From the NCBI GenBank assembly GCA_005887925.1, contig VBLP01000180.1:21796-60051 (forward strand): DNA of 38,256 nt. Reading direction: 5' to 3'. The notes beneath the pieces are model-generated. The model had not been told where the DNA came from and made no database searches. It saw only the letters and a program-made list of their open reading frames with translations. This document shows, piece after piece, positions 23,367-37,225 of the stretch; position 1 is the stretch's first letter, and every line of letters starts with the position of its first letter. A program made the translations under genes and the position numbers. This DNA is from Deltaproteobacteria bacterium. GTDB taxonomy: Bacteria > Myxococcota_A > Polyangia > Haliangiales > Haliangiaceae.

Positions 23367-23388
23367 CGCGGCCTTTATTTCGGCCGCG
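23367..23388 (+). promoter_or_regulatory. GC-rich hairpin between the tiny ORFs
   Basis: CGCGGCC-TTTATTTC-GGCCGCG gives a 7-bp perfect stem with an 8-nt loop right after the tiny ORF's stop. There is no T-run behind it, so it is more likely an attenuator-like or mRNA-stabilising element than a classical terminator. Confidence 0.45.
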
Positions 23389-23439
23389 TTCGAGACCGAG
23401 ACTCCGATCGGCAGTCTAGGCAGCAGAGGAGGCTTCGAC

Positions 23440-23532
23440 ATGTCGCTGTGGAAGTTTCAATTGAGCTGCTCGTATGTCGTTTCTGTGTCCGCAATGGGTC
23501 AGTCGGCCTTGAAAATATCGAGCATGCCATGA
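23440..23532 (+). CDS. Tiny ORF (30 aa) overlapping the permease start
   Basis: ATG 23440 has GAGGAGG seven bases upstream. The frame encodes MSLWKFQLSCSYVVSVSAMG and QSALKISSMP and ends in a TGA that overlaps the permease ATG (ATGA at 23529-23532). The same overlap style is used by the next two genes, so this frame probably couples ribosomes onto the permease gene, which has no Shine-Dalgarno of its own. The product has no recognised family and may matter only as a translated leader. Confidence 0.5.
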   Translation: MSLWKFQLSCSYVVSVSAMGQSALKISSMP

Positions 23533-24338
23533 CCACCGCGATAGTTTCCCCGGTTCCCGAGATACGACGTACTCGCCCGACTTGGTTTCCGCATTGGTGC
23601 CTGCCGCTCGCGACAGGCCTACTGCTCCTCGCGGCATGGTGGCTAGCATCGTCGGCCAAGGTGTTTCCTACCGGCACGGTCCCCTCGCCGGCAGATGTCG
23701 CCAGCGCATTCGCGACCGAAGCCGACTCCGGTCGGTTACTCGAAAACGTCATCGCGTCTTTGTATCGCGTCGCCTGGGGCTATCTATCCGCAACGATAGC
23801 TGCGGTCCCGCTCGGTCTCGTGATCGGCCGCTCGGCGTCGACCCGCGCTGCGTTGCTGCCCTGGATCAACTTCTTCCGGAGCCTGTCACCGATCGCGTGG
23901 ATCCCATTCGCGATCATCTGGTTCGGGATCGGCGATCCCCCCGCAATCTTCTTGATCTTCCTGGCGACGTTCTTCCAGATCGTGCTGGCAACCGCGGCTG
24001 CAACCGGCTCGGTGCCGAGTGTCTACTACCGCGTAGCGCGTGAGATGGAGCTCGGCCCAGCGGCGGTGCTGTTCAGGGTCACATTCCCGGCGATCCTGCC
24101 GCAACTCGTGATCGCGTTGCGCGTCGCCGCCGGCGTCGCCTGGATGGTCGTTGTTGCCGCCGAGATGATCGCCGTGCGTAGTGGGCTCGGTTTCCTGATC
24201 GTCGACGCCCGCAACGGTCTGCGCATGGATCTCGTGGTGTTCGGCATGCTCGTGATCGGGCTGATCGGGATGGCTCTCGACATCGTATTCGCTCGGCTCG
24301 CAAAGGTCGGCGGCGTGCGTTGGGGGTTCGAGCGATGA
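23529..24338 (+). CDS. ABC transporter permease (SsuC/TauC/NrtB type)
   Basis: The protein has 269 residues; ATG 23529 lies in an ATGA overlap with the tiny ORF, while a longer frame has an N-terminus unlike the family. About six transmembrane segments are visible, starting with LPLATGLLLLAAWWLASSAK. The inner-membrane permease loop that contacts the ATPase reads EMELGPAAVLFRVTFPAILP, the EAA motif. FFRSLSPIAWIPFAIIWFGIG is typical of the NitT/TauT family, which imports nitrate, sulfonates, taurine or thiamine precursors. It forms an operon with the ATPase and binding protein that follow, each overlapping by 3-4 bp. The substrate cannot be read from sequence. Confidence 0.93.
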   Translation: MTTAIVSPVPEIRRTRPTWFPHWCLPLATGLLLLAAWWLASSAKVFPTGTVPSPADVASAFATEADSGRLLENVIASLYRVAWGYLSATIAAVPLGLVIGRSASTRAALLPWINFFRSLSPIAWIPFAIIWFGIGDPPAIFLIFLATFFQIVLATAAATGSVPSVYYRVAREMELGPAAVLFRVTFPAILPQLVIALRVAAGVAWMVVVAAEMIAVRSGLGFLIVDARNGLRMDLVVFGMLVIGLIGMALDIVFARLAKVGGVRWGFER

Positions 24339-25048
24339 CCGAGGTCGTGCTCGAAGCCAGCGGTGTCGGGTTCAGCTATGGCGGCTTGGTCGTAATCGAA
24401 CGCCTCGATCTCGCGGTCGCGAAGGGCGAGTTCGTCGCCTGCGTCGGGCCATCGGGTTGCGGCAAGACGACCTTGCTCGCACTCCTTGGCGGGCATATCG
24501 CGCCCGCGCGAGGCACGCTGCAGCGTCGCGGCCGCAGCCGCACGATCTACCAGGACGGCGGACTATTCCCGTGGCTGACCGTTCACGACAATGTCGCGTG
24601 TGGCTTGCCGCCCAGACTCGACGGCGGAGCGCGGGAGCACAAGGTCGCCGAGTGGCTCGCCGTGACCAGGCTCACCGAGTTCGCAGATCTCTATCCACAT
24701 CAGCTGTCTGGAGGAATGCGGCAACGAGTCGAGCTAGCTCGTGCGCTCGCCGCTGAATCGGACACCCTGCTACTCGACGAGCCCATGGGCTCTCTGGATT
24801 ACCAGACCCGGTTGCGCATGCGACGCGAACTCGTCGCGACGCTTCGCGAACGCCCGCGCACCGTGGTGTTCGTCACTCACGATATAGAAGAGGCTGTCCA
24901 GCTCGGCGATCGCGTGATCGTCCTGGGACCCCGACCGACTAGCGTTCGCCGCGTGATCACACTACCGCCAGGTCGTCCGCGGTTACCGACGGCGCCGGGA
25001 GTCCCCGACGCCGAGCAGGCCATCATGGAGGAGCTCGGGTTGACATGA
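24335..25048 (+). CDS. ABC transporter ATPase (SsuB/TauB/NrtD type)
   Basis: The protein has 237 residues. Motifs are Walker A GPSGCGKTT (about 42-50), the Q-loop at YQDGG (about 75), the signature LSGGMRQRVELARAL (about 127), Walker B LLLDEPMGSLD (about 152) and the H-loop VFVTHDIEEA (about 183). All nucleotide-binding and hydrolysis residues are present. It energises import by the permease encoded just upstream (ATGA overlap). The length is slightly short compared with the usual 250-260 residues, but no motif is missing. Confidence 0.95.
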   Translation: MTEVVLEASGVGFSYGGLVVIERLDLAVAKGEFVACVGPSGCGKTTLLALLGGHIAPARGTLQRRGRSRTIYQDGGLFPWLTVHDNVACGLPPRLDGGAREHKVAEWLAVTRLTEFADLYPHQLSGGMRQRVELARALAAESDTLLLDEPMGSLDYQTRLRMRRELVATLRERPRTVVFVTHDIEEAVQLGDRVIVLGPRPTSVRRVITLPPGRPRLPTAPGVPDAEQAIMEELGLT

Positions 25049-26055
25049 CCAGCAAGACCAGAGTCGTCGCAATCGCGATCGTCGTTCTCACCGCGCTCAC
25101 GGTCTTGCACTGGCGACCGTGGCAAGGCACCGCACCGGCGGTAGCAGCCGAGCTCGCAGTCGGTTATCTGCCGGTCACCTGTCACCTGACGTGCCCGGTG
25201 ACCGATTTCGCGAGCAAGACAACGACGTCGTCGACGCGATTCGTGTCGCAGCGCTACAGCGACTTCCCGACGGTGGCCGAGGCACTCAAGGCGCGCAAGA
25301 TCCAGGCAACGTTCTTGCTCGCGCCGCTCGCGATGCTGCTGCGCGAACAAGGCGTGCCGATCAAGATCGTCTATCTCGGTCACCGCGACGGCTCGACGGT
25401 CATCGTGCCGAGATCCTCGAACGCCAGATCGCTGCGCGACCTCAAGGGCAAGACGTTCGCGCGGCCCAGCAGGTACTCGAATCAGTACCTCGTGATCACC
25501 AAGCTGATGGAGGACGAGGGCATGCAATCTGACGACATCAAATTTGTCGACATGGCGCCGCCCGACATGCCGAGTGCGCTGGCCGCCGGCGCAATCGATG
25601 CCTACTTCGTCGGAGAGCCGCATGCCGCTAAGGCCGAGCTCGCCGGCACCGGCCGCGTCCTGTATCACGCCAAGGACATCTGGCCTAACTTCATCTCGTG
25701 TGTACTCGTTGTCCGCGATGAGCTGATCCGCGAACATCCAGAAATCGTCCGCGACCTCGTTCGCGGGATCGCCGAGAGCGGCGAGTGGGTGGAACGCAAC
25801 CGACTAGCCGCGGCGAAGCTTGCCGCCAGGACGGAATACTATAATCAAGATCAGAAGCTACTGACTTTCGTCCTGACGCAGCCGCCCGACCGAGTGTCGT
25901 ATCGGCAACTCACTCCGAGCGACGAGGACCTGCGGTCGATCATGCACTACGCGCTCAAGGCCAAGATCTTGCGGCGCGCCATCGACCTCAGCGATCTCAT
26001 CGATCGTCGATTCATTCCGGAAACCATACATCCCGCCGAGATCCATGGAGAGTGA
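25045..26055 (+). CDS. ABC transporter periplasmic substrate-binding protein (NMT1/SsuA/NrtA-like)
   Basis: The protein has 336 residues, with ATG overlapping the ATPase stop (ATGA). The N-terminal hydrophobic segment VVAIAIVVLTALTVL (about 7-21) is a signal peptide or anchor; no lipobox cysteine is present. The mature start AELAVGYLPVTCHLTCPVTD matches the NitT/TauT binding protein opening (xGYxPxxxxxP) but carries an unusual C-H-L-T-C pair. Later YSDFPTVAEALKARKIQATF, LAPLAMLLREQGVPIKIVYL and LAAGAIDAYFVGEPHAAKAE follow the two-lobed periplasmic fold. The ligand is a small anion or heterocycle by family. It could be sulfonate, which would fit the sulfur-inserting PKS next door, but this is speculation. 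Confidence 0.9.
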   Translation: MTSKTRVVAIAIVVLTALTVLHWRPWQGTAPAVAAELAVGYLPVTCHLTCPVTDFASKTTTSSTRFVSQRYSDFPTVAEALKARKIQATFLLAPLAMLLREQGVPIKIVYLGHRDGSTVIVPRSSNARSLRDLKGKTFARPSRYSNQYLVITKLMEDEGMQSDDIKFVDMAPPDMPSALAAGAIDAYFVGEPHAAKAELAGTGRVLYHAKDIWPNFISCVLVVRDELIREHPEIVRDLVRGIAESGEWVERNRLAAAKLAARTEYYNQDQKLLTFVLTQPPDRVSYRQLTPSDEDLRSIMHYALKAKILRRAIDLSDLIDRRFIPETIHPAEIHGE

Positions 26056-26059
26056 TGAC

Positions 26060-26812
26060 ATGACGGCTCGTGCGCAGGTGCTGGGGCGCCGTCCGGGAGC
26101 TCCGATATCGCTCGGGGATGCCGGCGGTGCGATGCTGTTGGGCCATGAGGAGCTGCGATTCGACCATCGTGCGTTCTACAAGCAGTTATGTGCTTCCATG
26201 CCGAATCGCTCCGCATCGCGACGACTGATCGCGAACGAAGCACTCTACACGTGTGGTACTGAAAATTATAACATCTATTTCGTCGAGAGCGGCTATCTGA
26301 AGGTATCTCTGTTATCGCAGAGCGCACGCCAGTGCCTGCTCGACATCTGCGCACCGGGAGACATGGTCGGCGAATCTTGCCTGTTATGTGCAGAACGGCT
26401 CGAGACCGTCATTGCGATGACTCCGTGTGCCGTGCGTGCGATTCCTCGCGCGGAGTTTCTCGAGACGGTCTCCAGGCACAAGCTCGTGGAGGCCAGCCTG
26501 CAGTACCTCACGGCGAAGTTGCTAGAGCAGCAGCAGATCGTCTCGCACTTCGTCACCGCGGACAGCGAAGGCCGCCTGGCCGCGACGCTGCTGCGCCTCG
26601 CACGCAAGCTCGGAAAGCCGCATCAGGGCCGACTGCTGATCGACGAGAAGATAACTCAAGAGGAGCTCGCCGAGATAGTCGGGACCACGCGGTCCCGGGT
26701 CGGCTACTTCCTCAAGCGATTTCGGGCCACAGGCCTGATCGAGCAGCCGTCCCCGACAACGCTGCTGATCAACGAGAGCCGGCTCGACGAGTACGTTCAG
26801 TCCTGCTTGTAG
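26060..26812 (+). CDS. Crp/Fnr-family transcription regulator
   Basis: The protein has 250 residues from ATG 26060 with GGAGAG seven bases upstream; an in-frame ATG at 26045 lies inside the preceding gene. The N-terminal cyclic-nucleotide-type beta barrel (about 45-150) has YFVESGYLKVSLL and DICAPGDMVGESCLL. A long dimer helix and a C-terminal winged helix follow (ITQEELAEIVGTTRSRVGYF about 203-222). Several cysteines (for example CAERLE, QCLLDICAPG) are present but no FNR-type N-terminal cluster. It is four bases behind the transporter operon and probably regulates it. Its last 44 bp overlap, tail to tail, the end of the PKS gene, so convergent transcription could interfere. Confidence 0.92.
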   Translation: MTARAQVLGRRPGAPISLGDAGGAMLLGHEELRFDHRAFYKQLCASMPNRSASRRLIANEALYTCGTENYNIYFVESGYLKVSLLSQSARQCLLDICAPGDMVGESCLLCAERLETVIAMTPCAVRAIPRAEFLETVSRHKLVEASLQYLTAKLLEQQQIVSHFVTADSEGRLAATLLRLARKLGKPHQGRLLIDEKITQEELAEIVGTTRSRVGYFLKRFRATGLIEQPSPTTLLINESRLDEYVQSCL

Positions 26813-29800
26813 TCACGATCTCGTCGAGGAACGCCGCGAGTTCCGCATTGACCGCGTCGGAGTCAGTGACGCAGACGAAGTGACCGGACCTGGGTAAGTC
26901 AACGTAGCGTGCGTCGGGGATCGCGCCGTGCAGGAAGTGTCCGGTTTTGACGCCGACGACCGAGTCGTGCCGGCCGTGCAGGATCAGGGTCGGCGCCGAG
27001 ATCTCATTGAGCCGCGGCGCGAGCGCCGGCTCCTTTGCGAACAGGTCGAGATAACCCAGGCCGGTTTGCGGATCCATGCTCTCGCAGCGCAGCAGAAACT
27101 GGGTGAACCGGTCACGATCCTCGACAGCGCAGGGCACGCCGCTTCCCGTCGCGATCGCATCGAAGTCCTCGGCGATCACCTGTTCGAGGCGGTCGATCTG
27201 GCCTTTGCGGTTGGCGAACCGGTACGAGCCGCCGATCAGGCTAAGTGACCGCGTCAGCTCGGGAAACCGAAGCGCGAAGTACTGCGCGAAGATCGCGCCG
27301 ACAGATGCACCACCGATGTGGATCGGCTCGTCGATGCCGATCGCCGCGAGCACGTGCCGCTGCAGACTTGCGATGCCCTCGAGGCTGAGGCTCCCGATCA
27401 CCCGCGTCCGACCGACTCCAGGCTGGTGGATGACGATGATCCGGAAGCGATCCGAGAGCGTCGCGAACTGGGGTGCGAAGATCCCGGCGCCGATGTTAAA
27501 GGGCTGCATCAGCAGCAGCGTCGGACCAGACCCTGCGCTGAACACCTCGACCTCGCCGCCGGCTACGGTGACCATCCGACACTCGATCGCGGGGACAAGC
27601 TCGCGGAGCACGTCGAGGTTCTGGTTGGCCGGTGCGTAGTCCGTGCTGGTCAGCGCCGTGCCGAGCTCGTGCAGCTGGCGCGAGAACCACTCTTCGGGCA
27701 CGGTGCGCGCGCCGCGTGTCCCGACCAATAGCGCGCCGGCGCGCTCGGCTGCCTCGACAGTCAATCCCACCGGAACGGCGAGGCGACAGCAGGTCCGCAG
27801 CTCCGGGTACGCGTCGCCGGCGAGGTGCGGGCCGCCGCGCACGCCGGTGAGGTCGAAGACCTGGGTCAGGAACTCCTCGATCGGGCGCCCCGCGAAGCCG
27901 GGGACGCGATCGACGTCGACGAGCACGCAGTGACCGCCGACGGGCGCGACCACCGGCAACCCCGCATCCGCGAGGCGCTTCGCCAGCGCATGGACGGCGG
28001 CCATGCGCTGGCGGACCTGCCCGAGCACGGCGTCGAGATCGCCTAGCGCGACCTGGAGTAGTCGACGGCTCGCCAGGCCAACATCGGTACCGCGCAGCGC
28101 AGCCTCCTCCCGCAGCCGGTCGTCGAGCTCCGGGATCCGGCTCGCAACCAGGCCGCCGAAGTTCACTCCCCAGTCCTTTGACAAGCTGAACGTTGCGGCA
28201 TCGCCGAGCGCAAGGAGTTCGCGACCGACGTCCCACACGTCGCGTCTGGCGTGATCGGCGATGGACACCGCGTTCTCGACCAGGCGTGTCGCGTCGAGCA
28301 CCAGAGGTACCCCCCGGGCCCGGGTGGTCGCCGCGACGTGCTGAAGCTCCGGAAGCGAAAGCGGCCGTCCCCCGGCGGCGTTGCACGAGAGCTCCACGAC
28401 GACGAACGACACGCCCCTGGCGTCGCGCGCGAGCGCATCCTCGAGCACGGTCCCCTCATCGAGACCGGGCAGCGCAACAGGGGTGAACCGTTGGTCGGCG
28501 AGGTTGAACAACCAGGTCGGAAACAGGCCGTTGTGCAGAACGGTACCGCGCCGGCCTGGCCAGCTGCGGCACAGCAGCGCCTCGGCAGTGCGCCCACTCG
28601 GCGTCGAAAGCACGAGGGTGAACGGCAACCATGGCTGGTCGATCGTGTCCGAGGCGCCGGCGGCGGCCTGCTCTAGCCCGCGCATCCGCTCGGCGATCCA
28701 CGGATCGTCCCGTTCGGCCCACGAGTCGGTGAGCAGATCGATCGAGACATCGCGGTGCGCAAGCTGGAGCGGGCTACGTGCCAAAGGCTCGGGACTCCCG
28801 ATCATCACCAGGACGTCAGCTACACTGGTCGGACGATCGGCCGGCTGGCAAAGGTAGATCGGCAGCTCGTCGGGCCGGAACTTGCTCTTGAACTGATAGT
28901 TGCCCCGACCGAGCATACCTGAGGAGGACAGCTCGTCGAGCGCGCGTTCTACCTCGGGCGAGGTGTTCGGTGAGTCGCAGACCTTGACGCCGAAGGTGGC
29001 GCCAAAGCTGAAGATGGTGACTCCCTCGGTGCGCAGGGCCTCGATGATCTGGACGATCGAGTATTCGAGTCCGCCTGCCGGCATGTCGTCACCGTAGAAC
29101 TCGGCGTCGAGCAGGTAGCCCAGCTCCGACGACATTCGCGTGACGATCACCGCGGCGCGCAGGACGCCATCTACCGAGGTGAGGAACACCCGATGATCCG
29201 CTGGCAGGGCACCTCCGCGCAGTTCCTCCCGGATCGTGTACGCGTACGGGTTGACGACCCGCTTGCCCGCCGCCCAGCGCTCGACTAGCTCGACAAGCTG
29301 GGCATCGACGGCGGGATCGCTGCCCGTCGAGTACTCGGTGACTGCGACGTCCCCGGCGCGCGTGAAGCGGCGCACCATGCCGCGCAGCCGCTGCAGCTTG
29401 GGCCCGTCGAGCGTGAACGCTGCGAGGTCCTCGAGCTGTTGGACTACGCCGAACGGAGTCGCGGTAAATGCCAAGGCCCCGACCTGCTCCAGCCGCACGG
29501 GGGACAGCACGGTGAGGCGCAGGCGATGCGTCTGGACGTACGAGATGAGCTCCTCGAGGATGCCCACGAACCCGTCGGACGGCCCTGTGTAGCTCCAGAC
29601 CAGCAGCCGGTCGCCGCTGCGCGAGAACTCGAGGTAGCCGCGCTCGTCGGCGGCGACGAACACCAGCGGCGCGATGTCGCGGCCGGCGAGGCCGCTCTCG
29701 ACACCGTGCTGCCGTGCCAGGTCGCAGAGCAGGCTCGCCAGCCGGGATCCGGCTGGCACCTGGCGCTTGGGAACGATCGTTGCCCCGCTCGCCGCGGCTG

Positions 29801-32422
29801 CCGGCACCTCGTCCCCGCTCGGGCGCAGCTGGCGTACGGCCTCGATGCCGTAGAGCGCGCACAACTGCGCCGTCAGAGCCGAAACGTCGGGGTGGTCGAA
29901 CAGCAAGGTCTTCGGGAGCGTTCCCAGCCCACGCTCGAGCTCGCCGACGACGCGCAGCATGTCGATAGAGGTGAAGCCGCTGTCGAGGAACGAGCGCCGC
30001 GGATCGATCAGGCGTCGCAGCACGGCCCCAATGAGCGACGTGACCGCGGCCTCCGCCGACGGTTTGGCCTCCGGCGCCTCGCTGAGAAACGCGACGAGTT
30101 CGTCGATTGTGTCATGATCGTACAGCGTCGGCGCCTGGACCTCGATGCGGAGCGCGGCACCGAGCCGGTCCGCGAGGTCCATCGCGAAGATCGAGTCGAG
30201 TCCGAGGTCCTCGAACGGCTGATCCCCGGGGATGCCGGTCGGGTCGACGGCCAAGAGCTCGCCGAGCTGAGCACGGACGAGGTCCGCGATCCGCGAGCTA
30301 GTGGCCGATCGGTGCACGCTGGGCGCAGCGCTTGTTAACCAGTGGCGGGTCCGCGCGAGCGGGAAGATCGGGAGCGACACGCGGAATGGCAGTGTTGACC
30401 AGTGGGCCCGCCAGTCGACGGGGTCGCCGCGCAGCCAGGCTGTGGCCAACGCGTCGGCGTCGCCGTGAAGTCCGCCCGGCGTAGGCTTGCGCAGGGCGGC
30501 GACAAGTTGCTCGCGGGAGCGAGTGACGACGACAAATCGCTCGCGCTGATCGTCACGCCCGAGCTGCAGGACGTATGCGACAGCGTGCAGCTCGAGCTCG
30601 GGCTCGGTTTCCAGGCGCGTGGCGAGCGCGGTCGCGTACGCGGCGAGCCTCGGTGCGTCGGGCGCGGACAGCGGAAACACGAGCGGACCTCGTGCGACGC
30701 GCGGCGCAACGGGCAGCGCTGCCTCTACGACAACGTGTGCGTTCGCGCCGCCGAAGCCGAACGAGCTCACACCGGCGCGGCGCCGCGCCGCCGGCGGCCA
30801 GGCGCACAGCCGGTCGCTGATCCGCAGCGGCGTGCCGTCGAGCTCGATGTGCGGATTGAGCGCCTCCAGGTGGAGGTGCGGCGGTAGCACGCCGTGCCGG
30901 ATCGCGAGCACGGTCTTGAGCAGGCCGGCGATTCCTGCCGCGGACTCCAGGTGGCCGATATTTGTCTTCACCGAGCCGATCGCGATCGAACCCGGCGCAC
31001 CACCGGAACCGAGCGCCAGCTTGATACCTTCGATCTCAACGGGGTCGCCCAGCCGCGTGCCGGTGCCGTGGGCCTCGATATAGGCGACGGTGGTGATACT
31101 AACGCCGGCGTCGGCATATGCTGCGCGCAGAACCGCTGCCTGCGCGCGAGGGTTGGGGGCAGTGAGCGAGGCAGCGCGGCCACCGTGGTTCACCGCGCTG
31201 CCCTTGATGATCGCGTGGATGTGATCAGCGTCCGCGAGCGCGCGATCGAGTCGCTTCAGGACAACTGCGCCGACGCCCTCGCCTCGAACGTAGCCGCTCG
31301 CGCTACGATCGAACGTCCGGCACCGGCCGTCCGAGCTGAGCATGCCGGACTCGGCGAAGGCGACGAACAGCCCCGGCGTCAGCGTCACGTTGACGCCCCC
31401 TGCGATGGCGACGTCGCATTCCCCCGTGCGGAGGGCGCGCACTGCGCGGTGCACCGCGACCAGCGAGCTGGAGCACGCTGTGTCGATCGCCTCGCTTGGG
31501 CCACACAGGTGGAAGCGATACGACACCCGATTCGCGAGGACGGCGTGCGCGATCCCCGTCGCGGTGTGGGCCTGCACCGGCACGCCGTGGCGGGTCAGGA
31601 GGTCATCATAGTCCGAGGTCGAAACGCCTGCGAACACCCCGGTCGCGGTCCCAGCAAGGTCAGCGGCGCGGTACCCGGCATCGGCGATCGCCGACCACAC
31701 GGTCTGCAGAAATAGCCGCTGCTGAGGATCCATCAGCGCCGCCTCGCGCGGGGCAATGCCGAAGAGGGAGGCATCAAACGCTGCGATGTCGTCGAGGAAG
31801 CCACCGTGCATGTTCCGCGTGCGAGGCTCGGCTAGCAGATCCTCGCGGTCGGCGGGCACCGCGCGGACTAGGTGATCTCCGGCGATCAAGTGGGCCCAGA
31901 ACTCGTCGAGATCGGCCGAGCCCGGGAGCTGGCCGGCGATACCGATCACCGCAACATCGCTGGTCGCTTGCGGAGCACTCGCGCCGCCGTCGCGCGGCAC
32001 GAGCGGCTCGGGCACAGCGCGTTCGATGTGGGCGATCAACTCTGCGAGCGTCGGACACTCGAACAACACCGTGACGCGGAGCGCGAGGTCATAGGTCTCG
32101 TTGATGCGCGTGATCAGCTCGGTCATCGAGATCGAGTCGAAGCCGAGATCGAGCAGCGCGGTATCGAGGTCGACTTCGGCGGACTCGACGAGCAGGAACT
32201 CTGCGGCCAAGGCGCGGAGGCGATCTCCGACCGAGCCGGCAGGAATAGCGGGCGCAGCATGCACGGCGGGTGCGGCTCGCTCCGCGGGCATGGCATGCTC
32301 GGCCGGCGTGGCATGCTCGGCCGGCGTGGCATGCTCGGCCGGCATGGCATGTTCGGCCGGGGCGACTCGCCTTGTGGACGCGAGTGGTCCGGCGAACCCC
32401 GCTCGTTCGGCGGTGGCCTCGA

Positions 32423-32426
<4 letters not shown>
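26769..32426 (-). CDS. Trans-AT PKS, terminal subunit: ACP-KS-ACP-ACP-DUF-SH(PLP lyase)-TE
   Basis: The protein has 1885 residues from GTG 32426, which overlaps the upstream PKS stop (GTGA). Order: a hexapeptide-repeat linker (23-45); ACP (Ser98, GFDSIS); KS (about 155-575; Cys318 in DTACSSS, His453 in EAHGTGT, His492 in NIGHLE); a post-KS linker without AT; ACP (Ser745, GLDSIF); ACP (Ser820, GFTSID, the usual Asp before Ser replaced by Thr); a DUF (about 890-1195) resembling DUF2156/LPG-synthase GNAT domains; a PLP beta-eliminating lyase (about 1215-1570; Lys1417 in SLSKDWGVNFGG); and a thioesterase (about 1620-1870; Ser1708 in GGASVG). ACP-DUF-SH-TE is the leinamycin-family ending, in which the SH domain cleaves a cysteine-derived C-S bond to leave a sulfur group on the chain, and the TE releases it. 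Extension needs a separate acyltransferase, not seen in this window. Confidence 0.95.
32292..32360 (-). repeat. 18-bp tandem repeat coding for PAEHA(M/T) hexapeptides
   Basis: Four near-identical 18-bp units (GGCATGCTCGGCCGGCGT and variants) encode PAEHAM/PAEHAT. More degenerate units (PAERAA, PAVHAA, PAIPAG) follow in the protein up to about residue 63. They form the flexible linker between the subunit's start and its first ACP. Copy number is probably variable. Confidence 0.85.
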
Positions 32427-37225
<4,799 letters not shown>

